Of a stretch of 15,801 nt of DNA, positions 6,820-14,209 are shown piece after piece (within the stretch, counting starts at the first letter, position 1; each line of letters opens with the position of its first letter). Location: positions 1 through 15,801 of the forward strand of contig JBJMHP010000086.1 of the NCBI GenBank assembly GCA_045807325.1. Reading direction: 5' to 3'. A program made the position numbers and the translations under genes. The notes under the pieces are model-generated. The model was not told the DNA's origin. It did not search any database and saw only the letters and a list, made by a program, of their open reading frames with translations. The DNA is from CALGFH01 sp045807325. Lineage in GTDB: Bacteria; Actinomycetota; CALGFH01.

Positions 6820-6859
6820 TAGCAACACCTCTTCTTCGGGTCGTCGTCGTCCTGATCCA

Positions 6860-6890
6860 TCGGGGGGCTGCGCTACGCTCCGCCCCCCGA
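6860..6890. repeat. GC palindrome overlapping the end of the saccharopine-dehydrogenase-like gene
   Basis: TCGGGGGGC (6860-6868) and GCCCCCCGA (6882-6890) are perfect 9-base arms around a 13-base loop. The loop itself contains the small dyad GCG-CTA-CGC, and the gene's TAG stop (6873-6875) lies there. It may act as a terminator or mRNA-processing hairpin between this gene and gabT, or be a copy of a dispersed palindromic repeat. One copy is seen in the window. Confidence 0.5.
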
Positions 6891-8159
6891 ACCCCCTGCG
6901 GCTACGCCGACGCTTCGAGGACGTTCCCTGGTGACGAGCGTCACCTCCATGTTCCTGGTGGCCAGTTCGGCCAGGTAGGGCTCGGGCGGGACGGCGTCCT
7001 CGGGGGCGAGCACGCCCGGCCGGTCGATCACCTTGGCGGCCAGGAACTGGGCGACGATGCTGGGGGGCACGCCGGTGTCGAGCTGGCCGGCCCCGGCCTG
7101 CCAGGCCGGGTGGGGCCGGACCACGCACTCGGCCAGCCGCTCAACCGGTGAGCCGTCAACTGATACGTCGCGAGGGGCGAGGGCCGGATCCCCCGAAGGT
7201 CCGGCCCGTCGCCCTCGCACCCGGACCCAGATCGCCTCGGCGTCGTCCGGGGCGGTGTCGGGTCCGGGCATGGTGGCGGTCCTGGTGATGCAGTGGACCA
7301 GCAGCTCGCGCGGCACCACCGGGCCGCTCGGCAGCTCGACCGGAGAGGTATCGGCAAGCCCGAGGGCGGCCAGGAGGGCCAGCCTGTCCATGAAGGCGGC
7401 CGGGAAGCCGACCTTGAACGAGACCGACCGGATCCCGCGGTCGGCGAAGTGCAGCGGCAGGGTGGCGACCTCGGAGTGGAGGGTGTGCCCGACCCGGACC
7501 CGCCCCACCGGCGGCGGGAAGTCCAGCTCCTCCTGGTCGCTCATGGCCGGCACCTCGACCAGCCGGCCGTCGCGGAAGGTCATCGCCGGGACGGAGAACT
7601 CGTCCAGGATCGTCTGGATGGCATAGGGCACCGGCACGGGGGCGCTGGAGGGGGCGAAGTCGGCCACCCCCAGGCGGACCTCGACCTCCTCGACCCGGTC
7701 CAGGCCGCGCCCGGCCAGCGCGGCCAGCACGTTGGTGGTGCCGGGGCTGCCGCCCATGCCGACCACGGCCGTGACCCCGGCGGCCACGAACCGGTCGTGC
7801 AGGGCCAGCTGGCGCCTGGTGGTGTGGAACAGGCCGCCGAGGTCGACATAGTGGGTCCCGGCGTCGGCGCAGGCCTCCATGACCGGCAGGTTGGTCGAGT
7901 AGACGGCGCAGTTGCAGACCACGTCGGCCCCGTCGAAGGCCCGCCGCAGCGCCTCGCCGTCCCCGGCGTCCAGGGCCAGGCCGCTGACCCGGGCGGTGCC
8001 GTTGCTGCCGGACCGGGCGGCCGCCCAGCCGGCCGCCTCCCTGGCCCGCGACCCGTCCAGGTCGGCCACCACGACCTCGCCGACGCCCTCGGACTCGGTG
8101 AGGTCGCGCACCGTCCAGCGCCCCATCGCGCCCGCGCCCCCGACCACCACAACCCGCAT
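6873..8159 (-). CDS. Saccharopine dehydrogenase-family NAD(P)-dependent oxidoreductase
   Basis: The product is 428 aa. It opens with a Rossmann dinucleotide-binding motif, VVVVGGAGAMGRW (3-15), followed by an acidic strand end VVVADLDGSRA, then DADVVCNCAVYSTNLPVMEA-like residues, HYVDLGG and VGMGGSPGTTNVLA, all typical of the saccharopine dehydrogenase NADP-binding domain. The C-terminal part includes WVRVRG, CVVRPHPAW and DTGVPPSIVAQFLA, seen in the bacterial homologues. The family includes saccharopine dehydrogenases and the carboxynorspermidine/homospermidine-type enzymes that reductively join amines and aldehydes, so a link to the surrounding polyamine/GABA genes is conceivable; the substrate is unknown. 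A long palindrome (7171-7217) encodes residues about 315-330, an apparent insertion, and another palindrome forms the last codons and the stop. The ATG at 8159 begins the Rossmann strand directly; the ribosome binding site (GGGGTGG) is modest. The gene is divergent from the pucR-like gene and probably leads an operon with gabT. Confidence 0.85.
   Translation of the reverse strand: MRVVVVGGAGAMGRWTVRDLTESEGVGEVVVADLDGSRAREAAGWAAARSGSNGTARVSGLALDAGDGEALRRAFDGADVVCNCAVYSTNLPVMEACADAGTHYVDLGGLFHTTRRQLALHDRFVAAGVTAVVGMGGSPGTTNVLAALAGRGLDRVEEVEVRLGVADFAPSSAPVPVPYAIQTILDEFSVPAMTFRDGRLVEVPAMSDQEELDFPPPVGRVRVGHTLHSEVATLPLHFADRGIRSVSFKVGFPAAFMDRLALLAALGLADTSPVELPSGPVVPRELLVHCITRTATMPGPDTAPDDAEAIWVRVRGRRAGPSGDPALAPRDVSVDGSPVERLAECVVRPHPAWQAGAGQLDTGVPPSIVAQFLAAKVIDRPGVLAPEDAVPPEPYLAELATRNMEVTLVTRERPRSVGVAAGGSGGGA
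7171..7217. repeat. Long imperfect palindrome inside a coding region
   Basis: An 18-base left arm (7171-7188) and an 18-base right arm (7200-7217) pair except for one bulged G on each side, around an 11-base loop. The core arms GGGCCGGA and TCCGGCCC are perfect, and GGGCGA pairs with TCGCCC outside them. It lies wholly inside the saccharopine-dehydrogenase-like gene without breaking the frame. Bases 7145-7175 beside it are locally less GC-rich than the rest of the gene. Confidence 0.6.
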
Positions 8160-8294
8160 GCGCCACCCCGACCGATCGACAGCCCCGAACCCCCGGAGAC
8201 CCGCAGGCTGTCAGCCGCCCGCGGGCCGCGGGTAGTGCCCGGCCGTCCAGTTCCCGGGTACGCTGTTGTACGTTTCGGCGCAGAGGGGAGGCCT
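8160..8294. promoter_or_regulatory. Divergent promoter region between the catabolic arm and the pucR-like gene
   Basis: This 135-base gap must hold the promoters of the minus-strand catabolic genes and probably of the plus-strand regulator gene. It contains a 7-base inverted repeat (GACAGCC at 8178-8184, GGCTGTC at 8206-8212), an odd palindrome of two 7-base arms with a single central base (8218-8232), and a GTAC...GTAC pair (8258-8271) just before the regulator gene. These are candidate operators, plausibly for the adjacent PucR-type protein. I could not assign -35/-10 elements with confidence. Confidence 0.4.
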
Positions 8295-9881
8295 GTGACC
8301 ACCACCGTTGCCGACCTGCTGGCCATCGGCGAGCTCCACCTGGGGCTGGTCGCGGGGGCCGACGGGCTGGACCGGCCGATCCGCTGGGCGCACGTGTCAG
8401 AGCTCAAGGACCCGACCCGCTTCCTGCGCGGCGGCGAGGTGCTGCTCACCACCGGCCGGGGCATGCGCGGCGGCCCCTCGGGCCAGGCCGCCTACGTCGA
8501 GCAGCTGGCCAAGGCCGACCTGGCCGCCCTCGGGGTCGGGCTCGGCTTCGCCTTCAAGGCCACCCCGCCGGCCGTGTGCGAGGCCGCCGACCGGGCCGGC
8601 TTCCCGGTGTTCGAGGTGCCGTTCGAGGTGCCGTTCATCGCCATCACCGAGGCCCTGTTCTCGCGCCTGGTCAACGAGCAGTACGTGCTGCTCCAGCGGG
8701 CCGGGACGGTCCAGCAGACCCTGTCGCGGCTGCTGGTCGAGGGGGCGGGGCTGGACGCCCTGCTGGAGGCGTACGCCCGCATGACCGGGACCAGGGCTCT
8801 GCTGCTGGACGTCCGCGGCGAGGTCATGGCGGCGGCCCGCGGGGCCACCGCCCTGCTGCCCCCGCGGGCCGTCTGGGCCGAGATCCAGGCCCTGCGGCCG
8901 GAGGGCAACGAGTTCTCGCTCAGCCTCTCGGACGAGGGCGGCAGCCGCACCCTGCTGCCGGTCCTGGTCGGGGGCGGCCCGGCCGGGTTCCTGGTGCTGC
9001 ACCGGGGCACCCGCCCCGAGCCGTTCCACCAGGTGGTCGTCCACCACCTGGCCACCGCCGTGGCCCTCGAGCTGGCCAAGGCCCAGGCGGTGGCCAGGAC
9101 CGAGCGCCGGCTGGTCGGCGACTTCCTTGACGCCCTGCTGGAGGGGGAGCTGTCGGCCACAGAGACCCGGAGGCGGCTGCGGTTTCTCGGCCTCGGCGCC
9201 TCCCCGGCCATTGCCGTGCTGGTGGCCAGGGGCTCCGAGCCCGACCGTTCCGAGGCGGCCGTGGAGGGGCTGCGGCTGCTCGTCCAGGACCGGCTGTCGC
9301 GGCGGCCGGCACCCTATGTCTGCAGCATCCAGGACGCCACGGTGGTCGCCCTGTTCGAGGCGGCCGGGCCGGCCGAGGCCCGCACGGTGGCCGAGGCGGT
9401 GGCCGAGGCGGTCCTGGCCAGGGGGCCGGGCGCCCGCTTCGGGCTGGGCATGCCCGAGGCCGACCCCCGCGGCCTGCGCCGCGCCTACCAGGAGGCCCGG
9501 TTCGCGCTGGAGGCGGCCGCCCCGGGTGGGCGGGGGGCCCCGGTCGCCACCGTGGGCGACCTCGGCAGCCACCGGCTGCTGCTGGCCCGGCAGGAGGACG
9601 CCGCCCTGGAGGCCATCTCCCGGGGCCTGCTCGGCCCCCTGGCCGACTACGACCACCGCCAGCACGGCGACCTGGTGGCCAGCCTGCGGGCGTTCCTGGA
9701 GCACAACGGCAACTGGGAGGCCGCGGCCCGGGCCCTTGGCGTGCACCGGCACACGCTGCGCTACCGCGTCCGCCGGGTGGCCGAGCTGACCGGCCGCGAC
9801 CTTGACCGGGCCGGCGACCGGGTCGAGTTCTGGCTCGCCCTGCAGGCGGCCGACGTCCTCCAGGGCAGGGGCTCGAGGTGA
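8295..9881 (+). CDS. PucR-family transcriptional regulator
   Basis: The product is 528 aa with the three-part PucR architecture. The N-terminal sensory domain (about 1-125) contains TVADLLAIGELHLGLVAG, then IRWAHVSELKDPTRFLRGGE and VPFEVPFIAITEALF. A central GGDEF-like region (roughly 270-440) includes ARFGLGMPEADPRGLRRAY and ARFALEAA. The C-terminal helix-turn-helix (about 467-505) reads FLEHNGNWEAAARALGVHRH and then TLRYRVRRVAELTG, the PucR HTH signature. Members activate or repress catabolism of nitrogen compounds such as purines, GABA or polyamines in response to a metabolite. The GTG at 8295 is chosen because AGAGGGGAGG lies immediately upstream; the frame is open further upstream but crosses the divergent promoter region. 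It sits between the catabolic arm and the transporter operon, so it is the natural regulator of both. Ligand and mode of action cannot be read from the sequence. Confidence 0.93.
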   Translation: MTTTVADLLAIGELHLGLVAGADGLDRPIRWAHVSELKDPTRFLRGGEVLLTTGRGMRGGPSGQAAYVEQLAKADLAALGVGLGFAFKATPPAVCEAADRAGFPVFEVPFEVPFIAITEALFSRLVNEQYVLLQRAGTVQQTLSRLLVEGAGLDALLEAYARMTGTRALLLDVRGEVMAAARGATALLPPRAVWAEIQALRPEGNEFSLSLSDEGGSRTLLPVLVGGGPAGFLVLHRGTRPEPFHQVVVHHLATAVALELAKAQAVARTERRLVGDFLDALLEGELSATETRRRLRFLGLGASPAIAVLVARGSEPDRSEAAVEGLRLLVQDRLSRRPAPYVCSIQDATVVALFEAAGPAEARTVAEAVAEAVLARGPGARFGLGMPEADPRGLRRAYQEARFALEAAAPGGRGAPVATVGDLGSHRLLLARQEDAALEAISRGLLGPLADYDHRQHGDLVASLRAFLEHNGNWEAAARALGVHRHTLRYRVRRVAELTGRDLDRAGDRVEFWLALQAADVLQGRGSR

Positions 9882-10020
9882 TGCCTACGGTGACGATCTG
9901 GCAGATCCACCCTCTGAGCAGCGCCGATTCGTACATGGACGGGCAGGGTCGGGATGCTAGCGTCCCATCGTGCCCGTGTGGTCGAATCGGCGGATCGACC
10001 GCCTGAGATCAGGGGAGACG
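9882..10020 (+). promoter_or_regulatory. Transporter-operon promoter region with nested dyads
   Basis: A promoter candidate is TGGACG (9936-9941), a 16-base spacer and the extended -10 TGC-TAGCGT (hexamer 9958-9963). An imperfect 16-base palindrome, GGGATGCTAGCGTCCC (9951-9966), covers the -10. A perfect 10-base inverted repeat (CGCCGATTCG at 9922-9931, CGAATCGGCG at 9983-9992) surrounds it almost symmetrically, the centres differing by about 1.5 bases. A 41-codon frame (9881-10006), coupled to the regulator stop by a TGATG overlap, also crosses this gap; it is more likely spurious. The ATPase start is preceded by AGGGGAG. Confidence 0.45.
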
Positions 10021-11202
10021 ATGGCAGACACGAGGGTCCAGGCGGGCGTCCGCACGATCGACCCGGACGGGGACGACCTGGCCGCGATCGAGCTGGTCGG
10101 CGTGGAGAAGGAGTTCACCGCCGGCGGCCATGACGTCAAGGCCGTCGACCGCATCGACCTGCGGATCGCCGAGGGCGAGTTCTTCTCGCTGCTGGGGCCG
10201 TCCGGCTGCGGCAAGACCACCACCCTGCGGATGATCGCCGGCTTCGAGGAGCCGACCAGCGGCCAGATCCTGCTCCACGGCCGCGACGTGGTCGGTGTCC
10301 CGCCCTTCCGGCGCGACGTCAACATGGTCTTCCAGCAGTACGCGCTGTTCCCCCACATGGACGTCTTCGAGAACGTGGCCTTCGGGCTGCGGCGCAAGAA
10401 GGTGGCCAGGGGCGAGATCGCCCGCCGGGTGGCCGAGGCGCTGGCCCTGGTCGAGCTGGAGGGCCGGGAGAAGCGCCGGCCGCGCCAGCTCTCGGGCGGC
10501 CAGCAGCAGCGCGTCGCCCTGGCCCGGGCGCTGGTCAACCGGCCGCGGGCCCTGCTGCTGGACGAGCCGCTTGGCGCCCTGGACCTCAAGCTGCGCCAGG
10601 CCATGCAGCTGGAGCTGAAACGGATTCAGCGCGAGGTCGGTATCACCTTCGTGTACGTGACCCACGACCAGGAGGAGGCGCTGACCATGTCCGACCGGCT
10701 GGTGGTGATGGACGCCGGCCGGATCGAGCAGCTCGGCAGCCCGCGCGAGCTGTACGAGCACCCCGCGACCCGGTTCGTGGCCAACTTCATCGGGACCTCG
10801 AACATCCTCACCGGCCGGCTGGAGCGCAAGGGCGACGCCTGGGCCCTGGCCGGGCTCGGCCCCGACCAGCGCGTGCTCGTGACCGACGCCGGCGAGACCT
10901 CCCAGGGCCATGAGGTCGAGCTGGCCGTCCGGCCCGAGAAGATGGTCCTGCGCGGCGAGCACGACCCGCCGCCACCAGACCGGTGCGCCCTCCGGGTCAC
11001 CGTCACCGAGGTCGTCTACCTGGGCACCTCGACCCAGTACCGCACCGTCACCGACGCCGGAACCGCCGTCGCGGTGTACCGTCAGAACGCCTCCGCCACC
11101 CCCGGAGCGGAGGTGCTCACCGGCCAGGTGGGATGGCTGGAATGGCCGCCGGAGCACACCTATGTGCTCGGCGCCAGCACCAAGGAGGAGACCACGCCGT
11201 GA
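10021..11202 (+). CDS. potA: Polyamine-type ABC transporter ATP-binding protein
   Basis: The ATPase drives import of putrescine/spermidine-type substrates through the two permeases encoded downstream. The 393-aa product has Walker A GPSGCGKTT (59-67), the Q-loop VFQQYALFPHMDV (103-115), signature LSGGQQQRVALARAL (157-171), Walker B ALLLDEP (177-183) with D-loop LGALD, and the switch His215 in THDQEEAL. A C-terminal TOBE-like domain (about 265-385) contains LAVRPEKM and VTEVVYLGTSTQY, as in PotA and related importer ATPases. All ATPase residues are present, so it should be active. The ATG at 10021 is preceded by AGGGGAG; an upstream GTG in frame has no site. The stop overlaps the next gene's GTG by 4 bases (GTGA). 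Substrate assignment rests on the gene set; PotA-like subunits are close to other importers of the same subfamily. Confidence 0.92.
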   Translation: MADTRVQAGVRTIDPDGDDLAAIELVGVEKEFTAGGHDVKAVDRIDLRIAEGEFFSLLGPSGCGKTTTLRMIAGFEEPTSGQILLHGRDVVGVPPFRRDVNMVFQQYALFPHMDVFENVAFGLRRKKVARGEIARRVAEALALVELEGREKRRPRQLSGGQQQRVALARALVNRPRALLLDEPLGALDLKLRQAMQLELKRIQREVGITFVYVTHDQEEALTMSDRLVVMDAGRIEQLGSPRELYEHPATRFVANFIGTSNILTGRLERKGDAWALAGLGPDQRVLVTDAGETSQGHEVELAVRPEKMVLRGEHDPPPPDRCALRVTVTEVVYLGTSTQYRTVTDAGTAVAVYRQNASATPGAEVLTGQVGWLEWPPEHTYVLGASTKEETTP

Positions 11203-12452
11203 CCACGAACCGCCCGCTCGACCCCGCGCTGCTGCGCGGGATGACCATGCCGCGCATCAGCCGGCGGGCCGCCCTGCGCGGCGCCGGCCTGCTCAGCGCC
11301 TCCGCCTTCCTCGCCGCCTGCGGCGTGGAGGGGTCCGGCAACGACAAGGCGCCCCAGGCGGCCGGGTTCTGGGAGAGCCAGACCAAGGCCGGGGTGCTCG
11401 ACTTCGCCAACTGGCCCCTGTACATGGACCAGGAGAAGGTCGGCGGCAAGGTGGTGTACCCGTCGCTCCAGGACTTCACCAAGGAGACGGGCATCAAGGT
11501 CAACTACAAGGAAGTCATCAACGAGAACGAGGCCTTCCTGGGCAAGATCACCCCGTCCCTCAAGGCCGGCCAGCCGACCGGCTGGGACCTGATGGTCATC
11601 ACCAACGGCGCCTCGCTCGACAAGCTCCTGCGCCAGAAGTTCCTGGTCGAGCTGGACCACTCCAAGCTGCCCAACTTCCAGAAGAACGCCGACCCCTCCA
11701 TCAAGGACCCGAGCTACGACCCCAACAACAAGTACACCATCGCCTGGCAGTCCGGCCTGACCGGCCTGGCCTACAACCCCAAGCTGACCAAGCGACCGAT
11801 CACCAGCTTCAACGACCTGTTCGACCCCACCTTCAAGGGCAAGATCACCATGTTCAGCGACGTCGAGGACTACCCGACCATGGTCATGATCGGGATGGGC
11901 ATCGACCCGGTGAAGTCGACCGAGGAGGACTGGAAGCGGGCCGCCGAGAAGATGAAGGAGCTGCGCCCGCAGCTGCGCGAGTACATCGACAACGCCGGCG
12001 AGGCGGACGTGCTCAGCTCGGGCAACGCCTGGATCTCGATGGCCTACTCCGGCGACATCTTCATCCTCAACAACTCGGGCTCGCCCGACATCAAGTTCGT
12101 GATCCCCAAGGAGGGCGCCGCCCTCTGGACCGACAACATGATGATCCCCAAGGGCGCCAAGCACCCGCTGGACGCGATCACCTACATGGACTACGTGTAC
12201 CGCCCGGACGTGGCGGCCAAGCTGACCGCCTACATCTCCTACATCACCCCGGTGCCGGCGGCCAAGGAGCAGCTCCAGGCCCAGGCGGCCAAGGCCAAGG
12301 GGGAGGACAAGGACACCCTCGACGGCGTGATCTCCAGCCCGCTGGTGTTCCCCGGCGAGAGCGACCTGGCCAAGGCCAAGCGCTACCGCACCCTCAGCGT
12401 CGAGGAAGAGCAGGTGTGGAACCGGATCTTCCAGCCGATCATCCAGTCCTAG
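11199..12452 (+). CDS. potD: Polyamine-type ABC transporter substrate-binding lipoprotein
   Basis: This is the extracytoplasmic receptor that captures the polyamine and delivers it to the permeases. The 417-aa product begins with a twin-arginine-like motif SRRAALRG (21-28), a hydrophobic stretch and a lipobox LAAC with Cys41, so it should be exported, possibly folded through the Tat pathway, and lipid-anchored outside the membrane. The mature part starts with VLDFANWPLYMD (66-77), then YKEVINENEAFLGKI, GWDLMVITNG, TIAWQSGLTGLAYNP and ALWTDNMMIPKGA, which follow the PotD/PotF fold. The GTG at 11199 is chosen because AAGGAGGAG lies 8 bases upstream; it overlaps the ATPase stop by 4 bases. The frame is open about 72 codons further upstream but only as the shadow of the ATPase gene. 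Specificity (putrescine or spermidine) cannot be decided by eye. Confidence 0.92.
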   Translation: MTTNRPLDPALLRGMTMPRISRRAALRGAGLLSASAFLAACGVEGSGNDKAPQAAGFWESQTKAGVLDFANWPLYMDQEKVGGKVVYPSLQDFTKETGIKVNYKEVINENEAFLGKITPSLKAGQPTGWDLMVITNGASLDKLLRQKFLVELDHSKLPNFQKNADPSIKDPSYDPNNKYTIAWQSGLTGLAYNPKLTKRPITSFNDLFDPTFKGKITMFSDVEDYPTMVMIGMGIDPVKSTEEDWKRAAEKMKELRPQLREYIDNAGEADVLSSGNAWISMAYSGDIFILNNSGSPDIKFVIPKEGAALWTDNMMIPKGAKHPLDAITYMDYVYRPDVAAKLTAYISYITPVPAAKEQLQAQAAKAKGEDKDTLDGVISSPLVFPGESDLAKAKRYRTLSVEEEQVWNRIFQPIIQS

Positions 12453-12456
12453 GCCG

Positions 12457-13326
12457 ATGAGCGCGGGCGGCAGGCGCGGGCGGCTCGTCCCCTACCTGGT
12501 CGGGCTGCCGGGCGGCCTGTGGCTGGCCATCTTCTTCGTCGCCCCGATCCTGGTGATGCTGTCGCTGTCGCTGCAGAGCGGCAACGCCGAGCAGGGCTTC
12601 CGGTTCACCTGGCAGTGGTCGAACTACGCCGACGCCTGGGAGTTCTACCACACCCAGTTCATCCGCTCGATCGTCTACGCCCTGATCGTCACCGTCCTCT
12701 GCCTGATCCTGGCCTACCCGACGGCCTACTGGATCGCCTTCTACGGGGGCGCCCGCAAGTCGACCTACCTGTTCCTGATCCTGCTGCCGTTCTTCGTCTC
12801 GTTCGTGATCCGGACCGCCTCCTGGAAGTTCATCCTCAACGACCAGGGGATCCTGCTCGGGCCGCTGAAGGACGTCGGCCTGCTCCCGGACGACTTCCAC
12901 GTGCTGGCCACCTCGACCGCCGTGATCGGCGGCCTGACCTACAACTACCTCCCGTTCATGGTCCTGCCGCTGTACGTGGCCCTGGAGCGGATCGACCCCA
13001 GCCTGGTCGAGGCGGCCCACGACCTGTTCGCCAGCCGCTCCGCCGCCTTCCGGAAGGTCGTGTTCCCGCTGTCGCTGCCGGGGGTGTTCGCCGGCGTGCT
13101 GATCACCTTCGTGCCGGTCGCCTCCGACTTCGTCAACTCCGGCATCCTCGGCGGCACCCAGACCACGATGATCGGCAACGTCATCCAGACCGTCTACCTG
13201 AACAACAACGACTACCCGCTGGCCTCGGCGATGTCGTTCATGCTCATGGCCGCCCTGCTCATCGGGATCTTCGCCTACGCGCGGGCCCTCGGCACCGAGC
13301 AGGTGATGGAGGTGAGCCAGGCGTGA
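12457..13326 (+). CDS. potB: Polyamine-type ABC transporter permease, PotB-like
   Basis: This is one of the two membrane channel subunits of the importer. The 289-aa product shows six hydrophobic segments (about 11-38, 70-97, 103-123, 149-174, 206-228 and 255-277) and the EAA loop that docks on the ATPase, LVEAAHDLFASRSAAFRKVV (183-202), followed by FPLSLPG. The motif order and the NYLPFMVLPLY stretch (163-173) fit PotB. The ATG at 12457 is 4 bases after the stop of the binding-protein gene. The ribosome binding site is weak, so coupling to upstream translation is likely. Its own stop overlaps the next gene's GTG by 4 bases. Confidence 0.92.
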   Translation: MSAGGRRGRLVPYLVGLPGGLWLAIFFVAPILVMLSLSLQSGNAEQGFRFTWQWSNYADAWEFYHTQFIRSIVYALIVTVLCLILAYPTAYWIAFYGGARKSTYLFLILLPFFVSFVIRTASWKFILNDQGILLGPLKDVGLLPDDFHVLATSTAVIGGLTYNYLPFMVLPLYVALERIDPSLVEAAHDLFASRSAAFRKVVFPLSLPGVFAGVLITFVPVASDFVNSGILGGTQTTMIGNVIQTVYLNNNDYPLASAMSFMLMAALLIGIFAYARALGTEQVMEVSQA

Positions 13327-14171
13327 CCACCATCGCCAGCCGGGAGGCGCCGCCCGAGGCCGCCCCGGCGCCGGCCGTGCCGGGCGGCCGGCGCCGCTGG
13401 ACCCGGCTGATTCTGCCCGGCTACACCTGGCTCATGATCGCCTACTTCTGCCTGCCCATCGCGGTCATGATCGTGTTCGGCTTCAACGACACCAAGGGCC
13501 GGCTGAACCTGCGCTGGCAGGGCTTCACCCTCACCTGGTACCGGGACCTGTTCTCGATCCCCGCCCTCAGCACCGCCCTGCGCAACTCGCTGCTGATCGC
13601 CGTCATCACGACCGTGGTCGCGACCGTGCTCGGCACCATGGTCGGCATCGCCCTCGGCCGCTACCGGTTCCGCGGCAAGGGCCTCTACGACCTGGTCATC
13701 TTCAGCTCCATCTCCGCCCCCGAGCTGGTGCTGGGGGCGTCGCTGCTGTCGCTGTTCATCACCCTCCAGTTCGCCCGCGGCTTCGTCACCATCACCATCG
13801 CCCACATCATGTTCAGCCTGGCCTTCGTGGCCGTGACCGTCCGGGCCCGGGTGCTGGGGCTCGACCCGACCCTGGAGGAGGCCGCCCAGGACCTGGGCGC
13901 CGACCCCTGGACCACCTTCCGCAAGATCACCCTGCCCCTGCTGACCCCCGGCATCGTGGCCGGGGCGCTGCTCGCCTTCGCCCTGTCGATCGACGACTAC
14001 GTGGTCACCAGCTTCGTCAACGGCCAGGTCGAGACCTTCCCGATCTGGGTCTACGGGGCCACCCGGATCGGGGTGCCGCCCCAGGTCAACGTGATGGGCA
14101 CGCTGATCTTCCTTGGAGGAGTCGCCATCGCGGTGGGCAACGCGCTGCTGGCCCGCCGCCAGCGGGCATGA
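13323..14171 (+). CDS. potC: Polyamine-type ABC transporter permease, PotC-like
   Basis: This is the second channel subunit. The 282-aa product has a 25-residue Pro/Ala-rich cytoplasmic N-terminus, six hydrophobic segments (about 30-53, 89-111, 124-148, 153-178, 207-225 and 255-276) and the EAA loop LEEAAQDLGADPWTTFRKIT (184-203) followed by LPLLTPG. SIDDYVVTSFVNG (222-234) is typical of PotC. The GTG at 13323 overlaps the upstream stop in GTGA and has GGAGGTGA a few bases before it. The stop overlaps an ATG (ATGA at 14168-14171) in the frame of the following gene, but I prefer a later start for that gene. Confidence 0.93.
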   Translation: MTTIASREAPPEAAPAPAVPGGRRRWTRLILPGYTWLMIAYFCLPIAVMIVFGFNDTKGRLNLRWQGFTLTWYRDLFSIPALSTALRNSLLIAVITTVVATVLGTMVGIALGRYRFRGKGLYDLVIFSSISAPELVLGASLLSLFITLQFARGFVTITIAHIMFSLAFVAVTVRARVLGLDPTLEEAAQDLGADPWTTFRKITLPLLTPGIVAGALLAFALSIDDYVVTSFVNGQVETFPIWVYGATRIGVPPQVNVMGTLIFLGGVAIAVGNALLARRQRA

Positions 14172-14209
14172 CCGACAGCCAGACAACGGGAACGAGCAAG
14201 GAGCAGGCA

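Noticed and set aside
4360..6822. Very long plus-strand open frame (820 codons) opposite gabT and the aldehyde dehydrogenase
   Set aside because: Its product is low-complexity Gly/Pro/Arg/His/Gln-rich and it mirrors two genes with clear motifs; it is an artefact of high GC at third codon positions.
7293..8294. Upstream extension of the pucR-like frame
   Set aside because: The frame is open but crosses the divergent promoter and the antisense of another gene; the GTG at 8295 has a strong ribosome binding site and starts the conserved domain.
8397..9752. 451-codon minus-strand open frame opposite the pucR-like gene
   Set aside because: Gln/Gly/His-rich translation with no domain; the opposite strand encodes a complete PucR-family protein.
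14168..14209. Earlier ATG for the patD-like gene, overlapping the permease stop
   Set aside because: It would add 14 polar residues outside the homologous region; the ATG at 14210 has AAGGAG at good spacing. The earlier start cannot be fully excluded.
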